Origin: SVQP01 sp045603085
GTDB lineage: Bacteria; Bacillota; Clostridia; Oscillospirales; CAG-272
Direction: 5' to 3'
Assembly: GCA_045603085.1 (NCBI GenBank)
Contig: JAZULL010000041.1
Location: 1 to 21,385 of the forward strand
Length of the DNA: 21,385 nucleotides
Position numbers and translations under genes: made by a program. The notes beneath the pieces were generated by a model. That model did no database searches. It was not told where the DNA came from and worked only from the letters and a program-made list of their open reading frames with translations. Position 1 is the first letter of the stretch, and the number at the start of each line of letters is the position of its first letter. Positions 15,720-21,385 of the stretch are shown one piece after another.

Positions 15720-15748
15720 CCTGCGCATGAAAATTTCGCGGGTTTTTT
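15720..15748 (+). terminator. Intrinsic terminator after the XRE-RDD gene
   Basis: CCTGCG (15720-15725) pairs with CGCGGG (15737-15742, one G-T pair), followed by six T. It ends one base before the next promoter -35 box. Confidence 0.75.
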
Positions 15749-15749
15749 C

Positions 15750-15778
15750 TTGCAAATCACGGCGATGTGTGATATACT
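15750..15778 (+). promoter_or_regulatory. sigma-A promoter of the membrane protein/DUF4886 operon
   Basis: TTGCAA (15750-15755), 17-bp spacer, TATACT (15773-15778), about 35 bp before the start codon at 15814. Confidence 0.75.
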
Positions 15779-15813
15779 GGAATCGGAAAAATAAAAGCTC
15801 GGAAGGAGATATT

Positions 15814-16674
15814 ATGTTACCGTTTTGGGGAATTAATCTGACACAGAACAAGAAAAACGAGCAGGTCAACGGCAGGGAACTGATCATTGCAACCGTCAAG
15901 CAGGTCTCGGACACCGACGAGCTTCAGGACAAGGCCGAGGCGCTGGAGCAAAAGTCCAAGCTACCCCTTGGCTGGCGAATTCTCAGAATGATCTGCGGCT
16001 TTGCGGCCGCGGTCCTGATCGTCGGCATACTTCGCGCAGCCGCGGACGTTGGCTTGGAGCAAGCCTATGCAAACGCTGCTTGGCTGATCTGGCTGGGTGT
16101 GGCTTGTGCTGTCGCCTACGTCGTACTGACCGTTTGGGGCAACAAGCGCTATAAGAAGGTGATCGATTCGGATGAGGTTCTGTTGCTTGAGGCGCAAGCC
16201 GAGGCGCGGGACAATGCGGCCTACAGCGAGCTGGGCGTGCCCGAAAACGCACCTTGCGTGGATGTGTTCGGTTTTCAGTATAAGGAGAAAAACGGCAAGG
16301 TGGCTGTGATGAGCTCGGGTGTGTTTGAGTTTGTCAATATCTGTGCCCGCATGTACGTCAAGGACGGTGAGCTTTGCATTGCCGACACTGAGAGCGTATA
16401 TGCCTTCCCGCTTGACAGCCTGCGCGGTATTCAGACGGTCAAAAAGAGAACCAGCTTTATCGGCTGGCACAAGGAGCTGCCGCCCACACACGAATCGTTC
16501 AAGCCGTACCGTCTGGCCGTCAATCAGTACGAGGCTGTCATGTGCAAGCCGTATTATATTCTGGAGGCCGAGGTCCGCGGTCAAGTCTGGGGTGTATATT
16601 TCCCCTGCTACGAGCTACCGGTTATTGAAGGGCTGACAGGTCTGCGCGCTGAGCGCAAGGAGAACAAAGAATGA
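15814..16674 (+). CDS. Hypothetical two-helix membrane protein
   Basis: A 286-residue protein I do not recognise. A charged N-terminal segment of about 50 residues (heptad-like EQKSKL region around 35-50) precedes two membrane helices (about 56-76 and 88-108). A cytoplasmic-looking soluble domain of about 170 residues follows, with alternating beta strands and patterns such as SSGVFEFVNICARMYVKDGEL. This shape resembles small membrane proteins with a PH-like or YcxB-like beta domain, but no signature supports naming one. The ATG at 15814 has GGAAGGAG 6 nt upstream; the frame is open further back but crosses the terminator and promoter. Its stop overlaps the DUF4886 start by 4 nt (ATGA), so the two are translated together. 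Confidence 0.75.
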   Translation: MLPFWGINLTQNKKNEQVNGRELIIATVKQVSDTDELQDKAEALEQKSKLPLGWRILRMICGFAAAVLIVGILRAAADVGLEQAYANAAWLIWLGVACAVAYVVLTVWGNKRYKKVIDSDEVLLLEAQAEARDNAAYSELGVPENAPCVDVFGFQYKEKNGKVAVMSSGVFEFVNICARMYVKDGELCIADTESVYAFPLDSLRGIQTVKKRTSFIGWHKELPPTHESFKPYRLAVNQYEAVMCKPYYILEAEVRGQVWGVYFPCYELPVIEGLTGLRAERKENKE

Positions 16675-17408
16675 GAATTTTATCGATTGGCAACAGCTTT
16701 TCCGAGGACGCGCAGGCGTATCTGCATGCGCTGGCTGAGCAGAGAGGAATTGATCTGACAACCGTCAATCTGGCGATTGGCGGCTGCAGCCTGCAGACCC
16801 ATTGGGAAAACGTGGAGCAGAATAACGCCAATTATCTGTACGGCGTCAACGGCGGTGCTTGGGCAGATAGGTTGGTCACGATTGAGGAAATACTGACCAC
16901 TCAGCATTTCGACGTCATCACGCTGCAGCAGGTCAGCGGATTTTCGGGGCAGTATGAGACCTACCAGCCTTATCTGAATAATCTTGCGGCATACGTGCGC
17001 GAAAAGCGACCCGGCGCGGATCTGTATTTCCATCGCACCTGGGCGTACGAGATCGACTCTCCGCACGGACATTTCCCGTTTTATGATTGTGACCAGAAAA
17101 AGATGTACGACGCGCTGTGTCGCGCATCCGATTCAGCATGTCTTGTCACGGGTGCTACGCTGATTCCCGCAGGCGACGTCATTCAGACGCTGCGCGAAAC
17201 TGTCCCTGCGTTTGATTATGCAAACGGCGGCGAGTCGCTGTGCCGCGACAGCTTTCACATGTCCGAAACCTACGGCCGCTTTGCCGTCGCCCTCTGTTGG
17301 CTGGCAACGCTGTGGGGCAGAAAGGTCGAGCCCATGCCGTTTATGGATCTTGACGAGACGTTGATCGCCGAGATCTGCAAGGTGGTCAACGAGGTTGTGT
17401 TTGAATAA
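16671..17408 (+). CDS. DUF4886 SGNH-hydrolase-like protein
   Basis: A 245-residue protein without a signal peptide. The N-terminal MRILSIGNSFSEDA contains an SGNH block I of GNS form (Ser9 nucleophile). GGCS (37-40) is block II. DVITLQQVS (81-89) lies near block III. RDSFHMS gives Asp193-x-x-His196, the block V pair. This matches the DUF4886 family (GDSL/SGNH-like), found in many gut Bacteroidota and Clostridia beside glycan-degrading genes; its substrate is undefined. All triad positions are present, so an active esterase or lipase-type hydrolase is likely. It overlaps the upstream membrane protein gene by ATGA, implying coupling and a shared job. A strong terminator follows immediately. Confidence 0.85.
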   Translation: MRILSIGNSFSEDAQAYLHALAEQRGIDLTTVNLAIGGCSLQTHWENVEQNNANYLYGVNGGAWADRLVTIEEILTTQHFDVITLQQVSGFSGQYETYQPYLNNLAAYVREKRPGADLYFHRTWAYEIDSPHGHFPFYDCDQKKMYDALCRASDSACLVTGATLIPAGDVIQTLRETVPAFDYANGGESLCRDSFHMSETYGRFAVALCWLATLWGRKVEPMPFMDLDETLIAEICKVVNEVVFE

Positions 17409-17409
17409 A

Positions 17410-17439
17410 AAGAAATCCCCTCACACGAGGGGATTTCTT
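17410..17439. terminator. Bidirectional intrinsic terminator
   Basis: A perfect 13-bp stem AAGAAATCCCCTC / GAGGGGATTTCTT with an ACAC loop lies directly after the DUF4886 stop. Rightward it is followed by TTCTTATATCTT and leftward by TTTTTATTC, so it can also end transcripts of the convergent small gene at 17720-17517. Confidence 0.85.
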
Positions 17440-17442
17440 ATA

Positions 17443-17519
17443 TCTTGCGAGTAAAAGCGAGCCGAAAGATGCGAAAAAGCATCGTTCACGGGCAATTCGG
17501 TTCGACTTCCGTGCGGCTA
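17443..17519. repeat. 77-bp dispersed intergenic repeat, copy B
   Basis: Gap-free match to 197-273, with the same length and orientation. Its final CTA supplies the TAG stop codon of the small gene encoded leftward. An 8-bp inverted repeat, CAATTCGG (17493-17500) / CCGAATTG (17525-17532), spans the repeat boundary. Confidence 0.75.
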
Positions 17520-17720
17520 TGCTTCCGAATTGTTTAGTTTTGCTTGCTCATATTCCTCTGCGGTGATGTCGCCGCACTGGTAGTAAAATTGTAAAAGTGC
17601 CAATCTACGCTCTTTTAATGTTTGCGGATCGAGCTTATGCATGATTTCTTTGAACAGGGGAAACTCGTATTCTTCCACCAATCCCAAATCGACGTATTTT
17701 TCAAGCTCTTGATCCGTCAT
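17517..17720 (-). CDS. Small acidic protein, 67 residues (SHOCT-like tail)
   Basis: The ATG at 17720 follows a CGGAGG site by about 6 nt, which supports translation. The product is soluble, charged and helical throughout, with no membrane segment. The C-terminal part (LKERRLALLQFYYQCGDITAEEYEQAK) resembles the short SHOCT motif (leader helix, GxIT-x-EEY/F) found at the ends of many bacterial proteins. The resemblance is weak and no function follows from it. The stop codon lies in the dispersed repeat, so the natural C-terminus may have been changed when the repeat arrived. Upstream on the same strand is a promoter, a folded leader and a terminator-like hairpin. The gene could therefore be attenuated by that leader, or expressed only by read-through. 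Confidence 0.65.
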   Translation of the reverse strand: MTDQELEKYVDLGLVEEYEFPLFKEIMHKLDPQTLKERRLALLQFYYQCGDITAEEYEQAKLNNSEA

Positions 17721-17732
17721 AATAGCCTCCGA

Positions 17733-17764
17733 TAATAAAAAGTGCGCAGCCGAGGCTACGCACT
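17733..17764 (-). terminator. Intrinsic terminator of the candidate RNA (or attenuator of the small gene)
   Basis: AGTGCG (17741-17746) and CGCACT (17759-17764) pair, continued by AGC/GCT after one mismatch. Read leftward, the stem is followed by TTTTATTAT. It ends about 10 nt before the ribosome site of the small gene. On the plus strand the stem is followed by A, so it works leftward only. Confidence 0.75.
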
Positions 17765-17907
17765 AAAAATGGTAGCTCCGTTTACTGCGACATAAACTGA
17801 TTCCCTATACTTTGACAGCATACGAAAATGGAGCATACATTTTTTATCAAATAATAAAAAATGTACGCCATCGCCAGTATAGGCAATCAGTATTCAGTTT
17901 ATGTCGC
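17733..17907 (-). ncRNA. Candidate structured small RNA or leader, about 175 nt
   Basis: Read leftward from the promoter at 17942-17914, the transcript should start near 17907 and at once form a long rod. A 15-bp closing stem (17894-17908 with 17786-17800) is followed by an asymmetric loop, an 8-bp stem CCTATACT/AGTATAGG and a large internal bubble. It ends in a 15-bp apical stem around 17834-17868 with a 5-nt loop. After a 21-nt linker comes the terminator at 17764-17733. Size, rod shape with central bubble, own promoter and terminator recall 6S RNA, but I cannot match conserved 6S sequence, and an attenuating leader for the 67-residue protein is equally possible. If not transcribed, the inverted repeats could be a MITE. 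Confidence 0.55.
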
Positions 17908-17913
17908 AAGTGT

Positions 17914-17942
17914 ATTATAGCACAGTTTTGGAGGATTGTAAA
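17914..17942 (-). promoter_or_regulatory. Extended -10 sigma-A promoter of the candidate RNA
   Basis: On the minus strand, TTTACA (17937-17942), 17-bp spacer ending TGC, then TATAAT (17914-17919). The expected start, 6-7 nt downstream, coincides with the first base of the long inverted repeat. Confidence 0.72.
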
Positions 17943-18001
17943 CACTTTGTGAGAAAATTATTGTTTTCCATTCGTGCGATGATAGCAAGATAATAAGAAA
18001 G

Positions 18002-18031
18002 GGAACTGCTTCAAGAAATTGAAGCAGTTCC
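18002..18031 (-). terminator. Intrinsic terminator of the GHL6 gene
   Basis: A perfect 12-bp stem, GGAACTGCTTCA (18002-18013) / TGAAGCAGTTCC (18020-18031), with a 6-nt loop lies a few bases past the stop codon at 18038. Leftward it is followed by CTTTCTTATTA. Confidence 0.82.
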
Positions 18032-18037
18032 TTGGTT

Positions 18038-20032
18038 TTAATATTCCATCGTCACGATCTGCGAGCAGGTGAACTCGTCAAGTGTGAACTTGCAGACGCC
18101 GTTGGTGTATGTAAAGGGAATTTCCTTACCCTCGGGCACAGCGGCGACGCGCGTGATGGGCTTATCCGTCTTGATGGCAAACGCGGTGTTGTGGATCGGG
18201 ATGAGATCCTCGATGACCTCAATACCGTTTCCGCGCTTGATGGGGGAGGCGTACAGCGCGTGCAGAACAAGGCGGCTGTGATCGGGCTGGTCGTTCAGCG
18301 TCACCACGCCTGCGCTGGGTAGATTGGTCACGAGTGTTTTATTGTCGCCTAAGATGGTATCAACGGTGCGGAGCACGATCTCCTTGAGAATGATGCTGCC
18401 CTTATCGGCGTACTCCGAGAAGATATCCCAGGCAATGTAGCCGCCGTCCTTGCCGATGACTACGGCAGGGGCGTCGTCCTCGGTGACAAAGGGGGCGTGC
18501 TGGTGCGAGCAGAAATAGCCGCGCTCACGGTTAAAGAAGGGATGACGGCTGTATCCCAGCACTCCGGCACTCTCGTCGGTTTGTTCGATCTTGTAGTGCT
18601 GACTATACATGACGTAGCTGGTCACGGGCAGACCGAGCGCCTCAAAGGTGGGGCGCAGATAGGTGGGCTGATACTGTCCCTTGCCGTGCCACGAAACGCC
18701 AAAGTCAAACAAGAGTGCATTGCCGTCGGTGCCGGACGTGCCGGAGCACAGCAGCTTGCCGCCGCCCGCTACAAAGGCTTGCAGCTTTCCAAGCAGTGCA
18801 GGGTCGGTCAAGGTTGCCGCGTCGGGCAGGATCAGCAGCTTGTATTTGGAAAAGTCGCAGTCGGTGTCCAGCACGTCGTAGAGGTACTTGCCCTCCAGCA
18901 GCATGCGACCCGAGCCGGTGTCTGCGGGGTGGTTGCGCGCCGTGCCGATGATGGATTCGATCGACAAAACGCCGATATCTGCCACGGTGGTGATGTCGTA
19001 GCAATATTGCTCCACCCGCTCTGCCTCGGTGTATGCAATGCCGATCAGCTCGTATGTGGCCTCGTCGAGGAAGCCCTCGGGGTGCATCTGGTCGCCGATC
19101 GAGCAGCATGCGCCGTTGGCAAGAGAGAGCGCAATCTCATAGCGCAGCGCGTTTGGGTGCTTAAAGCCGCCGAATTCGCCCCAGGTGGTGTGGAATTTAC
19201 CGGTCATGCCCAGATATTCGTCGCCCAGCATGGCGGTGTACTTGGCAGACTTGGGAAAGTGATCGTAGCCCCAGCCGCCCGTGGGCAGACTTTCGATCTC
19301 CTGATGGGTGTTGGCGGCGGCAAAATCACGTCTGCCACAGGGAATGTGACCCTGATTGTGGAAGATGCGGATATCAGGCTTGATGGCACGCGCGGCGGCA
19401 TTGACGCCCTCGTAATATTTCTTGTACGTGACGGCGGCCAGTCTGTAGTAGCTGCCGTGATCCTCGGGATCCCAGCCAAGCTTTTCGATCTCGGCACGGC
19501 AGTAGGGGCAGAAGCAGGCACGCTCGCCCACGATGTCAAGGAAAATGCCGACGGGATCATACTTGCGCACGACCTCCTCGACCTGGCTGATCAGCACCTC
19601 GAAATAGGGGGAGTTGAAACACAGAACGTGATATCCCGGGCCGTGCTCGGGCACGTAATGCATGCCGTCCTGCTCCACCACGTTGGGCGTTGTCCAGGTG
19701 GGGGTGTGGAACATGCCGTGATCGGGATGCTCGTAGAAATACTTTTCATCAAGACCCGCAGAGATATAAACGGGCGCTTGCACGCCGATCTCGGCGCAGG
19801 CCGAGAGCATCTCGCCGAGCAGGTCGAAATTCAGATTCGGATGGATCTTGTTTGCCTCGGAAGGGAAATATGCCCAGCCGTGATGGCACTTGGCAAACAC
19901 CGTGATGGAATTGACGTGTCCCTTTTTCAGACAAGATTGAAACTGCGCGCGGTCAAATTTAGAGCCGATGCCCGGAACGTGCTCCGAGGTGTGAAAATCC
20001 AGGTGAACCTGTCTTTGCGGTAAAGTATGCAT
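18038..20032 (-). CDS. GHL6-type glycoside hydrolase (fucosidase-related) with C-terminal trimerisation-like domain
   Basis: A 664-residue protein without an export signal. The N-terminus VHLDFHTSEHVPGIG...SITVFAKCHHGWAY is typical of hypothetical glycosyl hydrolase family 6 (GHL6, Pfam 14871), a TIM-barrel family related to GH29 alpha-L-fucosidases. GIFLDIVGE (Asp166) marks the strand-4 nucleophile position. It is followed at once by CFCPYCR (Cys173, Cys175, Cys178), a cysteine cluster that may bind zinc. HTTWGEFGGFKH (Glu286) is a further candidate catalytic region. From about 345 to 560 there is a Rossmann-like domain (KLLILPDAATL, FVAGGGKLLCSG) like the beta-galactosidase trimerisation domain, then a small beta domain. 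Activity is unproven. The ATG at 20032 has AAAGGGG 7 nt upstream. It has its own promoter and terminator, so it is a single-gene unit. Confidence 0.83.
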   Translation of the reverse strand: MHTLPQRQVHLDFHTSEHVPGIGSKFDRAQFQSCLKKGHVNSITVFAKCHHGWAYFPSEANKIHPNLNFDLLGEMLSACAEIGVQAPVYISAGLDEKYFYEHPDHGMFHTPTWTTPNVVEQDGMHYVPEHGPGYHVLCFNSPYFEVLISQVEEVVRKYDPVGIFLDIVGERACFCPYCRAEIEKLGWDPEDHGSYYRLAAVTYKKYYEGVNAAARAIKPDIRIFHNQGHIPCGRRDFAAANTHQEIESLPTGGWGYDHFPKSAKYTAMLGDEYLGMTGKFHTTWGEFGGFKHPNALRYEIALSLANGACCSIGDQMHPEGFLDEATYELIGIAYTEAERVEQYCYDITTVADIGVLSIESIIGTARNHPADTGSGRMLLEGKYLYDVLDTDCDFSKYKLLILPDAATLTDPALLGKLQAFVAGGGKLLCSGTSGTDGNALLFDFGVSWHGKGQYQPTYLRPTFEALGLPVTSYVMYSQHYKIEQTDESAGVLGYSRHPFFNRERGYFCSHQHAPFVTEDDAPAVVIGKDGGYIAWDIFSEYADKGSIILKEIVLRTVDTILGDNKTLVTNLPSAGVVTLNDQPDHSRLVLHALYASPIKRGNGIEVIEDLIPIHNTAFAIKTDKPITRVAAVPEGKEIPFTYTNGVCKFTLDEFTCSQIVTMEY

Positions 20033-20062
20033 GGCGTGACCCCTTTCGGTTGACTTTATTTC

Positions 20063-20091
20063 ATTGTAGCATAAACGTGCGCAAATTGCAA
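20063..20091 (-). promoter_or_regulatory. sigma-A promoter of the GHL6 gene
   Basis: On the minus strand, TTGCAA (20086-20091), 17-bp spacer, TACAAT (20063-20068). It lies right after the T-tract of the upstream gene's terminator. Confidence 0.75.
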
Positions 20092-20092
20092 G

Positions 20093-20125
20093 AAAAAAAT
20101 AGGGGCTGACGCGACGCGTCAGCCC
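20093..20125 (-). terminator. Intrinsic terminator of the F420-ligase-like gene
   Basis: A perfect 10-bp stem, GGGCTGACGC (20103-20112) / GCGTCAGCCC (20116-20125), with a 3-nt loop is followed leftward by CCTATTTTTTT. It lies 13 bp past the stop codon. Confidence 0.88.
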
Positions 20126-20138
20126 TGAATTTTTATAA

Positions 20139-21323
20139 TCAGTCGGTGGTGTAGTTATCGAAATAACCCTGAATGAACACGATGGGGGTACCCTTGTCGC
20201 CCGAGCCCGAGGTCAGGTCGCACAGCGAGCCGATCAGGTCGGTCAGTCTTCTGGGTGTAGTACCCTCGGAGGCCATCTGGCCTACCAGATTGCCGTCCTT
20301 TTCGGTGATCTTCTGCTTGATGGCGTCCTTGAGCGCGTCGCCCGACAGATCCGAGAACTCGTTATCTGCCAGATACTTGAGCTTGAGCTCGTTGGGCGTG
20401 CCCACCAGACCCTTGGTGTATGCGGGGGCAACGACCGGGTCAGCCAGCTCCCAGATCTTACCTACGGGATCCTTGAACGCGCCGTCACCGTACACCATGA
20501 CCTCCATGAGCTTGCCGGTAGCCTCGTACAGCTTTTTCTGAATGCTGTCAACTACGATCTGGCAATCTCTGGGGAACAGCTTGACCTGATCCTCGGTGGC
20601 CTTGTTTGAGCCCAGCAGGCCGTAGTGCTCGTTGTAGCCGCTGCCGTCCACGCTCTCGGTCAGAATATCGTCCAGACCCAGCGCGATCTCGGCGCCTGCG
20701 GCCTTGAGGATTCTCTTGGTGCGTGCTCTGGTGTGAATGTCACAGCACAGAACGGTCTTGGTATAGTCAAGGATCGCCTTGGGGTTGTTTGCAAAAATGA
20801 TCTCGCAGTCAGCGCCGCAGTCGCGGATGAGCTGCTCGTAATATTCCACGTAGTCCACGCCGGTAAAGGTGTGCTTCTCGTAGCCGAACAGCTCGCGGTA
20901 CTTTTCCAGCGTCAGAACGTCACGGTAGGGGTCAACACCCTTTTCGTCAAGCATATCAATGCTGACAAGATGGTTGCCGACCTCGTCGGAGGGATAAGAG
21001 AGCATGAGAACGACCTTTTTAGCACCCATAGCGATACCGCGCAGGCAGATTGCAAAGCGGTTACGGCTGAGAATGGGGAAGATGACGCCAACCGTGCCAC
21101 CGCCAAGCTTGGCGCGCACGTCCTTGGCAATGTTATCAACGGACGCGTAGTTTCCCTGAGCTCTTGCAACGACGGCCTCGGTCATTGCCACGATGTCTCT
21201 GTCGTGGAACTCAAAGCCGGCGTCCTCGGACGCTTCAAGAATACAGGAAGTGACGATTTCTACAATGTCATCTCCCTGACGGATGATGGGAGCCTTAATG
21301 CCCCTGGAAATCGTACCTGCCAT
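20139..21323 (-). CDS. Coenzyme F420-0:L-glutamate ligase-like (CofE family) protein
   Basis: A 394-residue cytoplasmic protein. The N-terminus (IKAPIIRQGDDIVEIV, then DRDIVAMTEAVVARAQGN at 41-58) matches the CofE/FbiB ligase family (PF01996), in which these segments form the GTP and metal-binding face. GDGAFKDP further on may be a second conserved segment. In archaea and actinobacteria CofE adds gamma-linked glutamates to F420-0. This protein is about 150 residues longer than archaeal CofE, and no other F420 gene is visible here. It is therefore probably one of the Clostridia paralogues carrying out another ATP/GTP-dependent amino-acid ligation. The ATG at 21323 is chosen because AGGAGG lies 8 nt upstream; an upstream in-frame start at 21341 overlaps that site. 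Its own terminator follows; its promoter is not identified within the window. Confidence 0.8.
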   Translation of the reverse strand: MAGTISRGIKAPIIRQGDDIVEIVTSCILEASEDAGFEFHDRDIVAMTEAVVARAQGNYASVDNIAKDVRAKLGGGTVGVIFPILSRNRFAICLRGIAMGAKKVVLMLSYPSDEVGNHLVSIDMLDEKGVDPYRDVLTLEKYRELFGYEKHTFTGVDYVEYYEQLIRDCGADCEIIFANNPKAILDYTKTVLCCDIHTRARTKRILKAAGAEIALGLDDILTESVDGSGYNEHYGLLGSNKATEDQVKLFPRDCQIVVDSIQKKLYEATGKLMEVMVYGDGAFKDPVGKIWELADPVVAPAYTKGLVGTPNELKLKYLADNEFSDLSGDALKDAIKQKITEKDGNLVGQMASEGTTPRRLTDLIGSLCDLTSGSGDKGTPIVFIQGYFDNYTTD

Positions 21324-21330
21324 AACTATA

Positions 21331-21385
21331 ACCTCCTGCATTTGCCTGCCCTTTCGGGCTGTCTGCCGCCTTTCGGAAAATTCCT
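21331..21385 (-). promoter_or_regulatory. Leader of the F420-ligase-like gene with small GAAA-loop hairpin
   Basis: The AGGAGG ribosome site lies in 21331-21338. GCCC (21348-21351) and GGGC (21356-21359) form a short stem with a GAAA loop on the minus-strand RNA, and a second weaker CCG/CGG stem follows upstream. No promoter is visible before the window ends. Confidence 0.4.

Noticed and set aside
17733..17907. Firm assignment as 6S RNA
   Set aside because: The shape and size fit loosely, but the central bubble is strongly asymmetric and no conserved 6S sequence was recognised by eye, so it is kept only as a hypothesis.
18497..20023. 508-codon open frame on the plus strand
   Set aside because: Antisense to the GHL6 gene, without translation signals, and a typical shadow composition.

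Overview
The window looks like a chromosomal stretch of an anaerobic, gut-type Clostridia bacterium (Bacillota, perhaps an Oscillospirales or Christensenellales relative). The reasons are moderate GC content, strong AGGAGG-type ribosome sites, consensus sigma-A promoters with exactly 17-bp spacers, several TTG/GTG starts, and a Clostridia-like gene set: lipoprotein glycosidases, DUF4886, an XRE-RDD protein, BspA-type LRRs and a CofE-like protein. No rRNA, tRNA, CRISPR, transposase or phage gene is visible, and the taxonomic guess is inference.

Layout. (1) 1-358: gene-free repeats, including a 61-bp direct repeat pair and a 77-bp unit that recurs 17 kb away. (2) 359-5257, rightward operon: promoter, a short ORF that looks like the broken N-terminus of the downstream ATPase, an SGNH/SASA-type lipoprotein esterase, a small ABC-type ATPase, and a 980-residue lipoprotein glycosidase of clan GH-A. 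(3) 5264-5616: a MITE-like element with 12-bp inverted ends and a run of hairpins separated by a fixed 7-mer, lying between convergent genes. (4) 8655-5615, leftward operon: a surface-anchored carbohydrate-binding protein translationally coupled to a GH106-like membrane-anchored glycosidase. (5) 11826-8875, leftward: an SLC13/ArsB-type permease, then a cytoplasmic TIR-domain protein carrying thirteen 23-residue leucine-rich repeats. (6) 12001-17408, rightward: a GH78-type alpha-L-rhamnosidase, an XRE-RDD membrane regulator, and a two-gene unit (membrane protein plus DUF4886 SGNH hydrolase). (7) 17410-17942: a shared terminator, the second dispersed repeat copy, a 67-residue protein, and upstream of it a probable structured RNA of about 175 nt with its own promoter and terminator. 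(8) 20032-18038: a GHL6-type glycosidase. (9) 21323-20139: a coenzyme F420-0:L-glutamate ligase-like protein.

How it fits together. Seven genes act, or probably act, on complex glycans. The rhamnosidase-type enzymes (GH78, GH106-like), esterase, clan GH-A enzyme and fucosidase-related GHL6 protein suggest branched, acetylated plant polysaccharide such as rhamnogalacturonan, or host glycans. Extracellular lipoproteins and anchored proteins would start the breakdown, and the GH78, GHL6 and DUF4886 proteins lack visible export signals and may finish it inside the cell. No sugar transporter is present, so this is not a complete utilisation locus.

The most distinctive items are the TIR-LRR protein, the candidate structured RNA at 17733-17907, the hairpin-array element at 5264-5616, and the duplicated or broken ATPase N-terminus that is translationally coupled to the esterase.
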